Shown in pieces: positions 17,031-26,086 of a DNA stretch of 64,000 bases. Origin of the DNA: Anaerolineales bacterium UBA2395. GTDB taxonomy: Bacteria > Chloroflexota > Anaerolineae > Anaerolineales > Villigracilaceae. A program made the position numbers and the translations under genes. The notes beneath the pieces were generated by a model that searched no databases, was not told the origin of the DNA, and was given only the letters and a program-made list of their open reading frames with translations. How positions within the stretch are numbered: the first letter of the stretch is position 1; each line of letters opens with the position of its first letter. The stretch lies in assembly GCA_002343775.1 (NCBI GenBank), contig DDSH01000014.1, forward strand, positions 78,523-142,522, given 5' to 3'.

Positions 17031-19460
17031 ATGAAAACACAGGCAGAGATCGTTGTCATCGGCGGTGGGATATTTGGGGCGCAGGTTGCATATCACCTGG
17101 CGAAATTCGGGCGCAAAGATGTGGTCATCATCGAAAAAGGTGAGATCGCCAGCGGCGAGTCGTCTCACGCGGCGGGGTTGGTGACGCAGTTCGCCACATC
17201 GCAAGCCATGCTCAAGTTCCGCATGTACAGCGTGGAACTGTACAGCGAATTGGGCTTGTTCAACCATGTCGGCAGTTTGCGCGTGGCTTCGAGCAAGGAG
17301 CAATTGCTTGAACTCGAACGAAGTGTCAGCCGCGCCAAAGCCCTGGGGTTGGAATGCGAGGTCATTGGTCCAGACGAAGCGGTGAAGCATATGCCGCAAA
17401 TTTCGAGCAAAGACTTGTATGGCGGCATCTATCTTCCGCGTGACGGGCAACTCGATCCATACATTACGACCACATCAGTGGTGAACTTTGCCAAGCAGTT
17501 GGGCGTGGAGGTTTACACCAATACACGCGTGACAGGCATCAAGATGTCGGCGAAGGGAGAGGTTCAGGCGGTTGTCACCGATAAAGGCGAGATCCGATGC
17601 GAGATCATCGTCAATGCCGCTGGGCTTTGGGCGCCGCGCATCGCTGCCATGGCGGGTTTGCACATCCCAACCACTCCGGTAGATCACCAACACATTGCAT
17701 TGCGGGCTGTGCCGGGGCATGAGTTCGCACCGAATACGCCCTGCCTGCGTGACCCGGATAATCTGGTGTACATGCGCCAGGAGGCGGGTGGATTGGTCAT
17801 CGGCGGCTATGAGCCGAACCCGCTTCCGCGCTGGATCGATGGCACACCGTGGGAGCACGGCAGCAAATCGTTCCCCGGCGATTTTGACCAGTTCGAGATG
17901 CTATTGGAAGGCGCGATCCGCAGACTTCCATTTTTGGATCAGGCGGGCATCATTACGCTGGTGCGCCATCCCGGCGCATACACCCCAGACTGTCAGCCAT
18001 TGCTCGGACCGATGCCTGGTGCACGTGGATTCTGGATGCTGGCGGGCATGTCGCTGAATGGCTATGGCGGCGCAGGCGGCATGGGCAAACTGCTGGCGGA
18101 GTGGATCATCGAAGGCGAAGCGCCGATGGATGTGTACGGCTATCGCGCCACCCGCTTTGGAAATTATTATTCCGATTTCAATTACGCGGCAGAGCGCACG
18201 ATGGAAAGCGTGAAGTATTACTATCGTTTGCGTTTTCCGCACGACGAGCATGAACGCGCGCGCCCGCATCGGGTCAGCCCGTTGCATTATCGCCTGTTGG
18301 AGAATGGTGCGGTCTTTGGTGAGAAGTTTGGCTGGGAGCGCGTCAATTACTTTCAGCCAGGCAAAGAGTCGCGCCGCATGGGTGAGGATCATCGTGCCTG
18401 GGGTTGGGCGAAACCGCCTTACTTTGAGCGAATGCGTCAGGAGCATACTGCCACTCGTGAGCGGGTTGCGTTATACGACCTGACCTCGTTCGGCAAGATC
18501 GAAGTAAAAGGACCTGGCGCACTTCCGTTGTTGCAACGATTGACTTCGAGCAATATCAACAAACCCGTAGGCAGTGCCATTTACACCCAGTTCTTGAACA
18601 CACGCGGCGGAATCGAATCAGATCTGACTGTGACGCGCCTGGGTGAAGATCATTTCTGGGTGATCACTGGTTCCGGTTTCATTGCCAATGACCATGCCCG
18701 CCTGTTGATGCATGTGGACGAAAAAGACGGTGACGTGTCCATCCGGGATATTACACAAGAATATGCTTGTCTCGCTTTGTGGGGACCGAAAGCCCGCGAC
18801 GTGATGAAGAAAATTACGAGCGACGATGTTTCGAATGAGGCGCATCCGTATTTGATGACCAAGCCGGTCAATATCAACGGGGCGCGGGTACTGGCACAGC
18901 GCGTCAGTTACACCGGTGAATTGGGTTGGGAGTTGTACATTCCTAATAACCGCGCTACGATGGTGTGGGATATGCTCATCGAAGCCGGGAAGGAATTTGG
19001 CATGGAACTCGGCGGGTACAAGGTGCTCGATCCGCTGCGCCTTGAAAAAGGGTTCAAATACTTCACTGTGGATATCACCCCAACCACCACACCCTACGAA
19101 GCGGGTCTCGGCTTTTGTGTGGATTTGGAGAAGGGCGAATTTATCGGGCGTGAGGCGTTGGTCAAGCAAAAGGCGGAGGGCATCACACGCAAACTCTGCA
19201 CACTGACGCTTACAGGCACCGAAGAATTTGTGCAAATCTACGGCGGCGAAGCGGTGTATCATGGTGATACACTTGTTACCCGCGTGCGAAGCGGCGGTTA
19301 CGGTTTCACCGTCAAGAAAAACATTTTTTATGCCTATCTTCCCATTGAGTTGGCGAAAAAAGGCGAACGTTTCACCATTGAACTCATCGAGGGTAACCTC
19401 GAAGCCGAAGTGACTGCGAATGTGTTGGTCGATCCAAAAAGCGAGAAACTGAAAGCGTAA
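17031..19460 (+). CDS. FAD-dependent dimethylglycine/sarcosine dehydrogenase-like protein (copy 2)
   Basis: 809 residues, same layout as the protein at 8079-10511. An FAD domain with GGGIFGAQ near residue 11-18 and GESSHAAG, His46 at the covalent-flavin position, leads into a GcvT-like half from about 430. The Trp before the flavin His in copy 1 is Ser here, and the active-site region around GYGGAGGMGK differs (copy 1 has GLAGAGGIGK). The two copies therefore probably prefer different N-methylated substrates. GGAG precedes the ATG at 17031. It follows the permease and kinase in one transcription unit that ends at the repeat-derived hairpin at 19472-19525. Confidence 0.85.
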   Translation: MKTQAEIVVIGGGIFGAQVAYHLAKFGRKDVVIIEKGEIASGESSHAAGLVTQFATSQAMLKFRMYSVELYSELGLFNHVGSLRVASSKEQLLELERSVSRAKALGLECEVIGPDEAVKHMPQISSKDLYGGIYLPRDGQLDPYITTTSVVNFAKQLGVEVYTNTRVTGIKMSAKGEVQAVVTDKGEIRCEIIVNAAGLWAPRIAAMAGLHIPTTPVDHQHIALRAVPGHEFAPNTPCLRDPDNLVYMRQEAGGLVIGGYEPNPLPRWIDGTPWEHGSKSFPGDFDQFEMLLEGAIRRLPFLDQAGIITLVRHPGAYTPDCQPLLGPMPGARGFWMLAGMSLNGYGGAGGMGKLLAEWIIEGEAPMDVYGYRATRFGNYYSDFNYAAERTMESVKYYYRLRFPHDEHERARPHRVSPLHYRLLENGAVFGEKFGWERVNYFQPGKESRRMGEDHRAWGWAKPPYFERMRQEHTATRERVALYDLTSFGKIEVKGPGALPLLQRLTSSNINKPVGSAIYTQFLNTRGGIESDLTVTRLGEDHFWVITGSGFIANDHARLLMHVDEKDGDVSIRDITQEYACLALWGPKARDVMKKITSDDVSNEAHPYLMTKPVNINGARVLAQRVSYTGELGWELYIPNNRATMVWDMLIEAGKEFGMELGGYKVLDPLRLEKGFKYFTVDITPTTTPYEAGLGFCVDLEKGEFIGREALVKQKAEGITRKLCTLTLTGTEEFVQIYGGEAVYHGDTLVTRVRSGGYGFTVKKNIFYAYLPIELAKKGERFTIELIEGNLEAEVTANVLVDPKSEKLKA

Positions 19461-19471
19461 TGCTTAACTGC

Positions 19472-19525
19472 AAAGTATCATGAAGGTACACAAAGGACAA
19501 AAGTCGTTCCTTCGTGATACTTTTT
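19472..19525 (+). terminator. Long hairpin terminator, repeat-like
   Basis: A 15-bp stem with one wobble pair (19472-19486 with about 19509-19523) is followed by TTTTT. The surrounding text (cacaaaggac, cttcgtgata, cctttgtggt) resembles a common intergenic 'acaaaggac' repeat, so a dispersed repeat seems to supply the terminator. Confidence 0.7.
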
Positions 19526-19548
19526 GAACCTTTGTGGTAAATTGATTT

Positions 19549-20643
19549 ATGCCTGTAAAAAAACAAACCCCTCCAGCCTACGTCGGCTTTGGTATGTTGA
19601 CGCCAGTGTACATTATGTCGCTGGATCAGTTACCCAAGTTGAACACAGGTGCGATTGTCCATCAGGTTAGCGACTATGTCTATGACGATGCCGCCATCAT
19701 TGCCTGCAACCTCAGTCAGTGGGGCGTACCCTCCGGGATGATCGGCACGGCTGTTGGGAAAGACCTGCTTGGAACGTACGTTTCGGGTAAGTTGAAGGAA
19801 CTGGGCGTACGGGGCGAGGTGCGTGTAACCGAAAAATATAAAACGCCGCTTGAAGTTAACGTCTCAGATAAGAAAGGTGCGCGCACGTATTTCTGGCAGC
19901 GTTCGAAGGAAATTCTCAACACACTTGATACGGCGGATCTGTCTTTGATCCAGACTGCCAAATTGCTGTATGTGGATTGGTACGACGGCGACCACATCGT
20001 CCGCGCGATGGCGGAAGCAAAACGTCATAATGTTCCGGTCTTCCTGAACTTTGAGCATGGGCATAACCACCCTGATCTGCTGAAGAAATATGCGGGTATG
20101 GTGACGATCTGTCAGGCGGTGACCGATGCGGCGCAGATCGGTAAACGTCAAGCCATGTTGGGCACGGCGCGTAAACTTATCAAGGCGGGCATTGAAACAG
20201 CGATCATCACAATGGCGAGCCAGGGCTGCATGGTTCTGCGGGGTGACGAGATCATCCGCGCTCATGCACCCAGGGTGAAAGCGGTGGATGCTTCGGGCGC
20301 AGGGGCGACATTCTCTTCGGGGTTCATCTATGGGTACTTGAACGGTTGGGTTTTGGAAGATACTGTGCGCTTTGCGATTGCCGCCGCTTCGCTCAAGGTG
20401 ACTCGTTCCGGGCTGGAAATGTTCCCGGTGCAGGAAATTCAGGGGTTGGCGCGCACGGTGCGTATCGAGCGCATGGTGTATCGCGGCGACCAGTTCCATA
20501 CGATCCGCAAACTATTGAGTTTGCCGCAAAACAATCCGCTTCTGGATAATCCCCTGATGAAGAGCAGCCAGAGGATGGTCGAAAAGATCATGCCGAAACG
20601 AAAAGTGGATCGAAGAAAGATCAAGAAATCGATGGTTGAGTAA
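19549..20643 (+). CDS. PfkB-family carbohydrate kinase homologue lacking the catalytic Asp
   Basis: 364 residues with a ribokinase-like fold: GTAVGKDLLGTYV near the substrate region, FLNFEHGHNH, then VKAVDASGAGATFSSGF at about residues 243-259. In active PfkB kinases this last motif is DTxGAGD, and the final Asp is the catalytic base. Here that position is Ala (GAGAT), so classical kinase activity is doubtful. A basic tail of about 50 residues follows the fold. Possibilities are a ligand-binding or regulatory protein or an altered chemistry. The start lacks a strong ribosome site. The gene lies 29 bases before the MttB-family gene. Confidence 0.72.
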   Translation: MPVKKQTPPAYVGFGMLTPVYIMSLDQLPKLNTGAIVHQVSDYVYDDAAIIACNLSQWGVPSGMIGTAVGKDLLGTYVSGKLKELGVRGEVRVTEKYKTPLEVNVSDKKGARTYFWQRSKEILNTLDTADLSLIQTAKLLYVDWYDGDHIVRAMAEAKRHNVPVFLNFEHGHNHPDLLKKYAGMVTICQAVTDAAQIGKRQAMLGTARKLIKAGIETAIITMASQGCMVLRGDEIIRAHAPRVKAVDASGAGATFSSGFIYGYLNGWVLEDTVRFAIAAASLKVTRSGLEMFPVQEIQGLARTVRIERMVYRGDQFHTIRKLLSLPQNNPLLDNPLMKSSQRMVEKIMPKRKVDRRKIKKSMVE

Positions 20644-20672
20644 GTGGAAAAAATTTTTGGAAGGAAACCCTT

Positions 20673-22109
20673 ATGACATTTGCCGCTTTACTTACGCAGG
20701 AACAGGTTGAAAAGGTCCACGACGCTTCGTTGGAGATTCTGGAAGAAGTTGGTTTAAAAGTGCGCTTTGAGCCTGCGCGCGAACTGTTCAAGGCGCATGG
20801 CTGCCGGGTAGAGGAGGAGCGTGTTAAATTTCCGCGCGCAGTGGTGGAGAAATACCGCAGGTTGGTACCGTCGTCATTCACGTTTCACGCGCGCGACCCG
20901 AAGTTCGATAAAACGATTCCACAGGATAGCCCCGTCATCGTAACGGCGAGTTCCGCTCCCGATATCATTGATCCGGTTACGGGTAGAGAGAGGCGCGCGG
21001 AGTCGGCTGATATTGCCCGAATCGCGCATCTCATTAACGAATTGCCGGGCTACGACATCTTCTCCATTTCCACGCTGGCAGAGGATGCGCCGCAGGACCA
21101 GTTCACGGTGTCGCGTTTGTATCCGTCGCTCAAGTATTGTCTCAAGCCGCTGCGCGTCACCACCACCAATATGAAGGATACGATGAGTGTGATGAACATG
21201 GCGTACATGGTGGCGGGAGGGGAAGCGGCATACAAGGAGCATCCATTTTTAACGCATCATTACTGCCCGATCGTTTCACCGCTGACGATGGACCATCTCT
21301 CCACTGAGAATGTGATGTTCTTTGCGCAGCAGGGGCTGCCGGTTTACCCCACCATTGTGCCGAACGCCGGGTTGACTTCGCCCATGTCTATGGCGGGTAC
21401 GCTTGCACAGGGCAATGCCGAATTTTTGGCGGGGTTGATGTTGATGCAGATGACGAAGGAAGGTACGCCGACGATCTATGCCACGCTCGGCACGGTGGCG
21501 GATATGCGTTCGGGTGCGTACACGTCCGGTGCGATCGAGTGTGGGATGCTGCATATGGCGTACGCGCAGATGGCTCGTTTTTACAATGTGCCAGCGGGAG
21601 GTTATGTTGGTTTGACCAATTCCAAGGTCAATGATGCGCAGGCGGGGTATGAAACAGGCATGTCCGGGATCGCCGGTCTGTTGGGCGGGATGGATATGTT
21701 CAATATTGGCGGTTTGATCGATGCACTTAAAACCTTCGATTTTGCCAAAGCCGTGATCGATGATGAAATGGCTTTGATGATGAAGCGTATGAAACGCGGT
21801 ATTTCGTTCAATGAAGATGACCTTGCCGTGAATTTGATCAAGGAGATCGGTCCGGGCGGCTCGTTCATTACGGTCAAACACACCATCAGCCGCATGAAGA
21901 CCGAAGCGGTGATGACAAAGATGGCAGACCGTGATGCTCGTACCATCTGGGAGAAGAAGGGCGCACTGGATATCCAAAGCCGGGCTATGAATCGTGTGAA
22001 GGAGATTATGTCGAAAAATACAGCGCCGCTGATCCCGCCGGATGTGGATGCGAAGATCCGTGAGGCGTATCCTGGTTTGGTGGAAGGGATGTTGGAGCCA
22101 ATCCCCTGA
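20673..22109 (+). CDS. Trimethylamine-methyltransferase (MttB) family protein, non-pyrrolysine type
   Basis: 478 residues, read through with no in-frame amber codon, so it belongs to the non-pyrrolysine MttB group that includes glycine betaine methyltransferase (MtgB). TIM-barrel features include GGEAAYKEHPF and TSPMSMAGTLAQGNAEFLAG, a typical family stretch. Known relatives move a methyl group from a quaternary amine to a corrinoid protein. No corrinoid-binding protein or reductive activator is encoded in this window, so the partner is elsewhere or the enzyme works differently. GGA lies upstream of the ATG. It closes a cluster with two N-methyl-amine dehydrogenase-like proteins, which supports a methylated-amine theme. 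Confidence 0.83.
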   Translation: MTFAALLTQEQVEKVHDASLEILEEVGLKVRFEPARELFKAHGCRVEEERVKFPRAVVEKYRRLVPSSFTFHARDPKFDKTIPQDSPVIVTASSAPDIIDPVTGRERRAESADIARIAHLINELPGYDIFSISTLAEDAPQDQFTVSRLYPSLKYCLKPLRVTTTNMKDTMSVMNMAYMVAGGEAAYKEHPFLTHHYCPIVSPLTMDHLSTENVMFFAQQGLPVYPTIVPNAGLTSPMSMAGTLAQGNAEFLAGLMLMQMTKEGTPTIYATLGTVADMRSGAYTSGAIECGMLHMAYAQMARFYNVPAGGYVGLTNSKVNDAQAGYETGMSGIAGLLGGMDMFNIGGLIDALKTFDFAKAVIDDEMALMMKRMKRGISFNEDDLAVNLIKEIGPGGSFITVKHTISRMKTEAVMTKMADRDARTIWEKKGALDIQSRAMNRVKEIMSKNTAPLIPPDVDAKIREAYPGLVEGMLEPIP

Positions 22110-22181
22110 TAGAATGAAGGAAGTTCCAATGCCTTTTTCTCATGAGGTGTTGTGTAAATTTACGACCTAGAGAGAGTTTGC

Positions 22182-22802
22182 ATGTTTCGTATTTTTAAAC
22201 GCAAGGAAGATAAATTCCAAAAACTGATCGAAGAGCAGGCTTCGCTGGCATTCGAAGGTATGCGGCTGCTTGTCAAGTACCTTGAAACCGCCGATTCAGA
22301 GTTTGCCGAAGAACTTTCCATGAAGGAAAAAGAGGCGGATGAAGTGCGCCGCATCCTGATCGACGAGTTGAATCGCACGTTTGTCACGCCGTTCGACCGC
22401 GAGGATATTTTCGCTCTTTCCCGTTCCATTGACGATGTCATTGACTATGCCGATACGACCGTTGTGGAAATGGAGATTCTCAAAGTCAAGCCGACGCCGT
22501 ATATGCAGCGTATCGCATCCCTGTTGAAAGATGCTGCGTATGAGATCTGGCATGGCGTCCAACGGTTGCCGAAAAATCCCAATGTAGCCATCGACCATGC
22601 CCAGCGCGCCAAGGCGCTTGAGAACCGCGTCGAGGCGGTCTATCGAGAGGCGGTGGCAGACCTTTTTACGGGTCCCGAAGACATCCATCATGTTGTGGAG
22701 ATGCTAAAACTGCGTGAGGTCTATCGTCACCTTTCCAATGCGGCAGATCGTGGAGATGAAGCGGCAAATATCATCGCGGACATCGTCGTAAAGAAAACAT
22801 AA
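22182..22802 (+). CDS. DUF47/PhoU-like phosphate transport regulator
   Basis: 206-residue helical protein of the DUF47 (PhoU_div) family: FKRKEDKFQKLIEEQ at the start, RRILIDELNRTFVTPFDREDI, and DDVIDYADTTV. Members pair with PiT phosphate transporters, as here: the PiT gene starts 4 bases after this stop. It is thought to tune phosphate uptake at the cytosolic face. A GAGAGAG sequence serves as ribosome site. The pair is probably translationally coupled, because the PiT gene has no clear ribosome site of its own. Confidence 0.88.
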   Translation: MFRIFKRKEDKFQKLIEEQASLAFEGMRLLVKYLETADSEFAEELSMKEKEADEVRRILIDELNRTFVTPFDREDIFALSRSIDDVIDYADTTVVEMEILKVKPTPYMQRIASLLKDAAYEIWHGVQRLPKNPNVAIDHAQRAKALENRVEAVYREAVADLFTGPEDIHHVVEMLKLREVYRHLSNAADRGDEAANIIADIVVKKT

Positions 22803-22806
22803 CATA

Positions 22807-23805
22807 ATGTTAATACCCGCTTCGCTTTTTATTGTTATATTTCTGGCACTCACCTACGCGTTTATCAATGGGATGAGAGATTCAAGCAGTATCGTAGCAA
22901 CCATGATCTCTTCACGTTCATTTCACCCCCGTGCTGCGTTGGGAATGACGGCTGTGGCTGAATTTTTCGGTCCGCTGATATTTGGGGTGACTGTGGCGAA
23001 GACCATCGCTGGTGATATTATCTCTTCGGAGGTGATTTCTTTACAGGCGCTCATGGTTGGGCTGGCGGGTGCGATCGTTTGGAATTTGATCACCTGGTAC
23101 TTTGGAATTCCGAGCAGTTCATCGCATGCTCTGATCGGCGGATTGGTTGGTGCGGCATTAATCTCCTCCGGCTGGAATGCGGTCAAACTGACGGGCTTTA
23201 CCAAGGTGCTTTTGGCTCTTTTTATCTCACCGCTGGTCGGTTTTTTTGTCGGGTTCGTGATACTGCGGTTGATCTATGTCTTTTCGCAGCATGCCACACC
23301 GAACATTAATAACTTTTTCAAAAAAAGCCAGATATTTACGGCAATTGCGCTGGCGCTGAGTCATGGTACCAATGACGCTCAAAAGACCATCGGTGTCATC
23401 ACCTTGAGCTTGATCATTGCCGGGCAGATATCTGATTTTAACGTGCCGTTTTGGGTGATCGTTGCCAGCGCTGGAATGATGGCGGCTGGTACGGCGTTGG
23501 GCGGCTGGCGGCTGATTCGCACGTTGGGTGGCAAGTTTTATAAGATCCGCCCGGTGCATGGTTTTGCCACCCAACTGACTTCCGGCTGTGTGATTTTGAC
23601 CGCCACATTGACCGGCTTGCCGGTTAGCACGTCGCAGGTGGTCAGCTCGGCGATTATCGGTGTCGGCGCTTCAGAGCGATTTGGAAAAGTCCGCTGGGGC
23701 GTGGCGGGTGACATCCTGACCGCCTGGGTGGTCACCATTCCCGTCAGTGCTGTTTTTTCCGCGGGAATTTATGCCATGCTCGCGTATTTTAATGTTAGTT
23801 TGTAG
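22807..23805 (+). CDS. PiT-family inorganic phosphate transporter
   Basis: 332 residues, about 10 membrane segments, with the two inverted PiT signatures: GMRDSSSIVATMISSR near the N-terminus and GTNDAQKTIGVIT near residue 190. It takes up phosphate with H+ or Na+. It is encoded directly after the DUF47 regulator, the usual arrangement. The length is in the range of short bacterial and archaeal PiT proteins. A 9-bp hairpin (23823-23831 with 23845-23853) follows the stop. Confidence 0.9.
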   Translation: MLIPASLFIVIFLALTYAFINGMRDSSSIVATMISSRSFHPRAALGMTAVAEFFGPLIFGVTVAKTIAGDIISSEVISLQALMVGLAGAIVWNLITWYFGIPSSSSHALIGGLVGAALISSGWNAVKLTGFTKVLLALFISPLVGFFVGFVILRLIYVFSQHATPNINNFFKKSQIFTAIALALSHGTNDAQKTIGVITLSLIIAGQISDFNVPFWVIVASAGMMAAGTALGGWRLIRTLGGKFYKIRPVHGFATQLTSGCVILTATLTGLPVSTSQVVSSAIIGVGASERFGKVRWGVAGDILTAWVVTIPVSAVFSAGIYAMLAYFNVSL

Positions 23806-23822
23806 TTGGGTCTGGGTTGTTC

Positions 23823-23887
23823 ATTCAAAGAAATCCCACTGGACTTTGAATGTTGATAATGTTAAAATGTTAACGGATTATTAACAG
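23823..23887. promoter_or_regulatory. Hairpin and inverted repeat before ABC importer operon
   Basis: The 163-base gap after the PiT gene holds a perfect 9-bp hairpin (23823-23853). About 15 bases on lies an AT-rich inverted repeat, TGTTAA-7 bases-TTAACA (about 23868-23887), inside AT-rich DNA that may carry the promoter of the importer operon. The repeat is a candidate operator. I cannot place -35/-10 boxes with correct spacing. Confidence 0.4.
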
Positions 23888-23968
23888 ATTGGAGGTGTCA
23901 GGGAAAGAACAGTAAAGCGCAAGTAATTTCGTTCGTTTGATCCACCCCATATTCAAAAGGAGAAAGAG

Positions 23969-25120
23969 ATGCGTTCGAATAAGATAGCCTATCAATTGCT
24001 TGCCCTGTTCGTAGTTGCCGCTACATTGCTGTCCGCCTGCGGGGGCGGAGGTGGAGGCGCTGCCAGTGATTTCGACTGGAGCACTGCCACATCCGTTGAG
24101 GATGGCGGCGGCATGGATGCTTTGATCGCCGCAGCCCAGGCGGAAGGCATGCTCACAACCATTGCCCTTCCGCACGACTGGTGCAATTACGGTGGTGTCA
24201 TCGAAGCTTTCAAAGCCAAGTACGGTCTTGAAGTGAACGAGTTGAACCCTGATGCCGGCTCTGCCGATGAAATTGAAGCCATCAAAGCCAACAAAGAGAA
24301 CAAGGGTCCGCAAGCCCCCGATGTCATCGACGTGGGCTTCTCTTGGGGCGAATCCTCCAAGGCGGAAGGACTGATCACCCCCTATAAAGTTGCCACCTGG
24401 GATACCATTCCGGACGATGCCAAGGATCCCGAAGGGTACTGGTACGGCGACTATTATGGTGTGCTGGCGTTCCTCGTGAACACTGATGTCCAGCCGGATG
24501 TTCCCCAAGATTGGGCTGACCTGCTTGATCCCAAGTACGCGGGACAGGTTGCCCTCTCCGGCGATCCGCGCGTTTCCAATCAGGCGATCCAGTCTGTGTA
24601 CGCTGCGGCTCTTGCCAATGGTGGTTCCCTGGATGATGTCCAGCCTGGCTTGGATTACTTCGCCGAACTGAACGCGGCTGGAAATCTCATTCCGTTGATC
24701 GCCAATAACGGTCTGGTAGCGAGCGGTGAAATTCCTGTCCGCATCACGTGGGACTATAATGCCCTTGCAGCCATCGACACCTTTGAAGGCAACCCGAATG
24801 CCACAGTCGTGATTCCGGCAACGGGACGTTTTGCCGGCGTGTACGTTCAGGCGATCAGCGCCTACTCGCCCCAGCCCGCCGCCGCCCGCCTGTGGATGGA
24901 ATTCCTCTACTCGGATGAGGGTCAGTTGCTGTGGATGGAAGGGTACTGCCACCCGATCCGCGAAGCCGATCTGCGCGCGCGCGATGTCGTTCCTGCGGAA
25001 CTTTCGGCAAAACTTCCTGATGTGTCTGGTGCGGTATTCCCCACGCTCGACCAGCTCACTGCTGCGAGCGAATTGATCACCAAGAACTGGGACAGCGCTG
25101 TTGGCGCCGATGTTAAATAA
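23969..25120 (+). CDS. ABC importer substrate-binding lipoprotein
   Basis: 383 residues. A signal peptide ends in the lipobox Leu-Ser-Ala-Cys followed by a Gly-run. The rest is a periplasmic-binding fold of the class used for Fe3+, polyamines, thiamine or aminoethylphosphonate (segments DVIDVGFSWGESSK, YWYGDYYGVLAF, VRITWDYNALA). AGGAG lies before the ATG. Two permease genes, an ATPase gene and an alkaline-phosphatase-like gene follow. With phosphate genes on its left and a phosphatase on its right, an organophosphorus ligand is a reasonable guess, not a proven one. Confidence 0.85.
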   Translation: MRSNKIAYQLLALFVVAATLLSACGGGGGGAASDFDWSTATSVEDGGGMDALIAAAQAEGMLTTIALPHDWCNYGGVIEAFKAKYGLEVNELNPDAGSADEIEAIKANKENKGPQAPDVIDVGFSWGESSKAEGLITPYKVATWDTIPDDAKDPEGYWYGDYYGVLAFLVNTDVQPDVPQDWADLLDPKYAGQVALSGDPRVSNQAIQSVYAAALANGGSLDDVQPGLDYFAELNAAGNLIPLIANNGLVASGEIPVRITWDYNALAAIDTFEGNPNATVVIPATGRFAGVYVQAISAYSPQPAAARLWMEFLYSDEGQLLWMEGYCHPIREADLRARDVVPAELSAKLPDVSGAVFPTLDQLTAASELITKNWDSAVGADVK

Positions 25121-25141
25121 TCTCAAGATTGATTGACCAAT

Positions 25142-25170
25142 GCGAGACCCTGCCTCTGGCGGGGTCTCGC
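25142..25170. repeat. Strong hairpin between binding-protein and permease genes
   Basis: A 9-bp stem (25142-25150 with 25162-25170) continues into a 3-bp inner stem with a 3-base loop. It has no T-run. Such hairpins often protect the upstream mRNA so that more binding protein than permease is made. Confidence 0.7.
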
Positions 25171-25201
25171 TACAGCAAGGCTATTTGTTAAGGATAAACT
25201 C

Positions 25202-26086
25202 ATGGCGCAGGCTACTAAATCCAATGGTCCCAGGACTGCAGCGAGTTGGAAGGTTTGGTTGGGCGTTGCACCGTTTTTTCTGTTTGCAGTCCTCTTCCTC
25301 CTCATGCCGTCCTTTCGGTTGTTGACGGCGAGTTTTTCCACACCGGAAGGCTCTTTTACTTTCGATAATATTCTGCAATTGTTCACAGAACCTTTGATCG
25401 TGAATTCATATATTTTGAGCATTCAGATCAGTGCCGTGACTGCGCTGGGTGGTGGGATCTTTGGATTCCTGCTTGCCTATTCGGTGACGGTGGGCGGTCT
25501 TCCCAAACCCCTTCGCTCGGTTCTAATCACGTTTTCCGGGGTGGCATCCAATTTTGCGGGCGTACCGCTTGCATTTGCATTCGTCGCCACACTTGGGCGT
25601 CAAGGGTTTATCACAGCAATTCTAAAAGATGTTTTCAACCTGAATGTTTATGATGCCGGCTTCAATTTATACGGTTTTGCCGGTTTGAGCCTTGTGTATA
25701 TGTACTTCCAGTTTCCATTGATGGTTTTGATCATGGCGCCTGCATTAGACGGCTTAAAAAGGGAGTGGCGTGAAGCGGCAGAAAACCTTGGTGCCAACAC
25801 CACTCAATACTGGTTGAAGGTTGCCATGCCTGTGTTGCTGCCGTCCATCCTTGGCGCGATGATCCTCCTATTCGGAAATGCCTTTGGCGCATATGCCACT
25901 GCCTATGCCCTGACCGGTGGCAGGCTTGGTTTGGTCACCATTCAAATTGGTGCGCAAATTCGCGGGGATGTTTTATACAACCCGGGTTTGGGGTATGCGA
26001 TGGCAGTTGGCATGGTCTTTATCATGGCGATTTCGCTGGGCGGCTACTCCTGGCTTCAGGCAAAGACAGAAAGGTGGTTGAAATGA
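25202..26086 (+). CDS. ABC importer permease 1
   Basis: 294 residues, six predicted membrane segments, with the cytoplasmic EAA loop visible as REAAENLGANTTQYWLKVAMP (the coupling helix for the ATPase). The N-terminus is basic and cytosolic. The ATG at 25202 follows AAGGATAAACTC. The 3-prime end overlaps the next permease start by ATGA, which couples their translation. It resembles PotB/PhnU-type permeases and forms the channel with permease 2. Confidence 0.88.
   Translation: MAQATKSNGPRTAASWKVWLGVAPFFLFAVLFLLMPSFRLLTASFSTPEGSFTFDNILQLFTEPLIVNSYILSIQISAVTALGGGIFGFLLAYSVTVGGLPKPLRSVLITFSGVASNFAGVPLAFAFVATLGRQGFITAILKDVFNLNVYDAGFNLYGFAGLSLVYMYFQFPLMVLIMAPALDGLKREWREAAENLGANTTQYWLKVAMPVLLPSILGAMILLFGNAFGAYATAYALTGGRLGLVTIQIGAQIRGDVLYNPGLGYAMAVGMVFIMAISLGGYSWLQAKTERWLK

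Noticed and set aside
20673..22109. Possible pyrrolysine-containing methyltransferase
   Set aside because: The frame is complete with no in-frame amber codon and has the length of the non-pyrrolysine group.
22131..22172. 13-codon frame after the MttB-family gene
   Set aside because: Too short, weak ribosome site, no conserved feature; likely chance.
23870..25126. 418-codon open frame on the - strand
   Set aside because: Antisense to the binding-protein gene, which has a lipobox and an operon context. No motif or ribosome site is seen.
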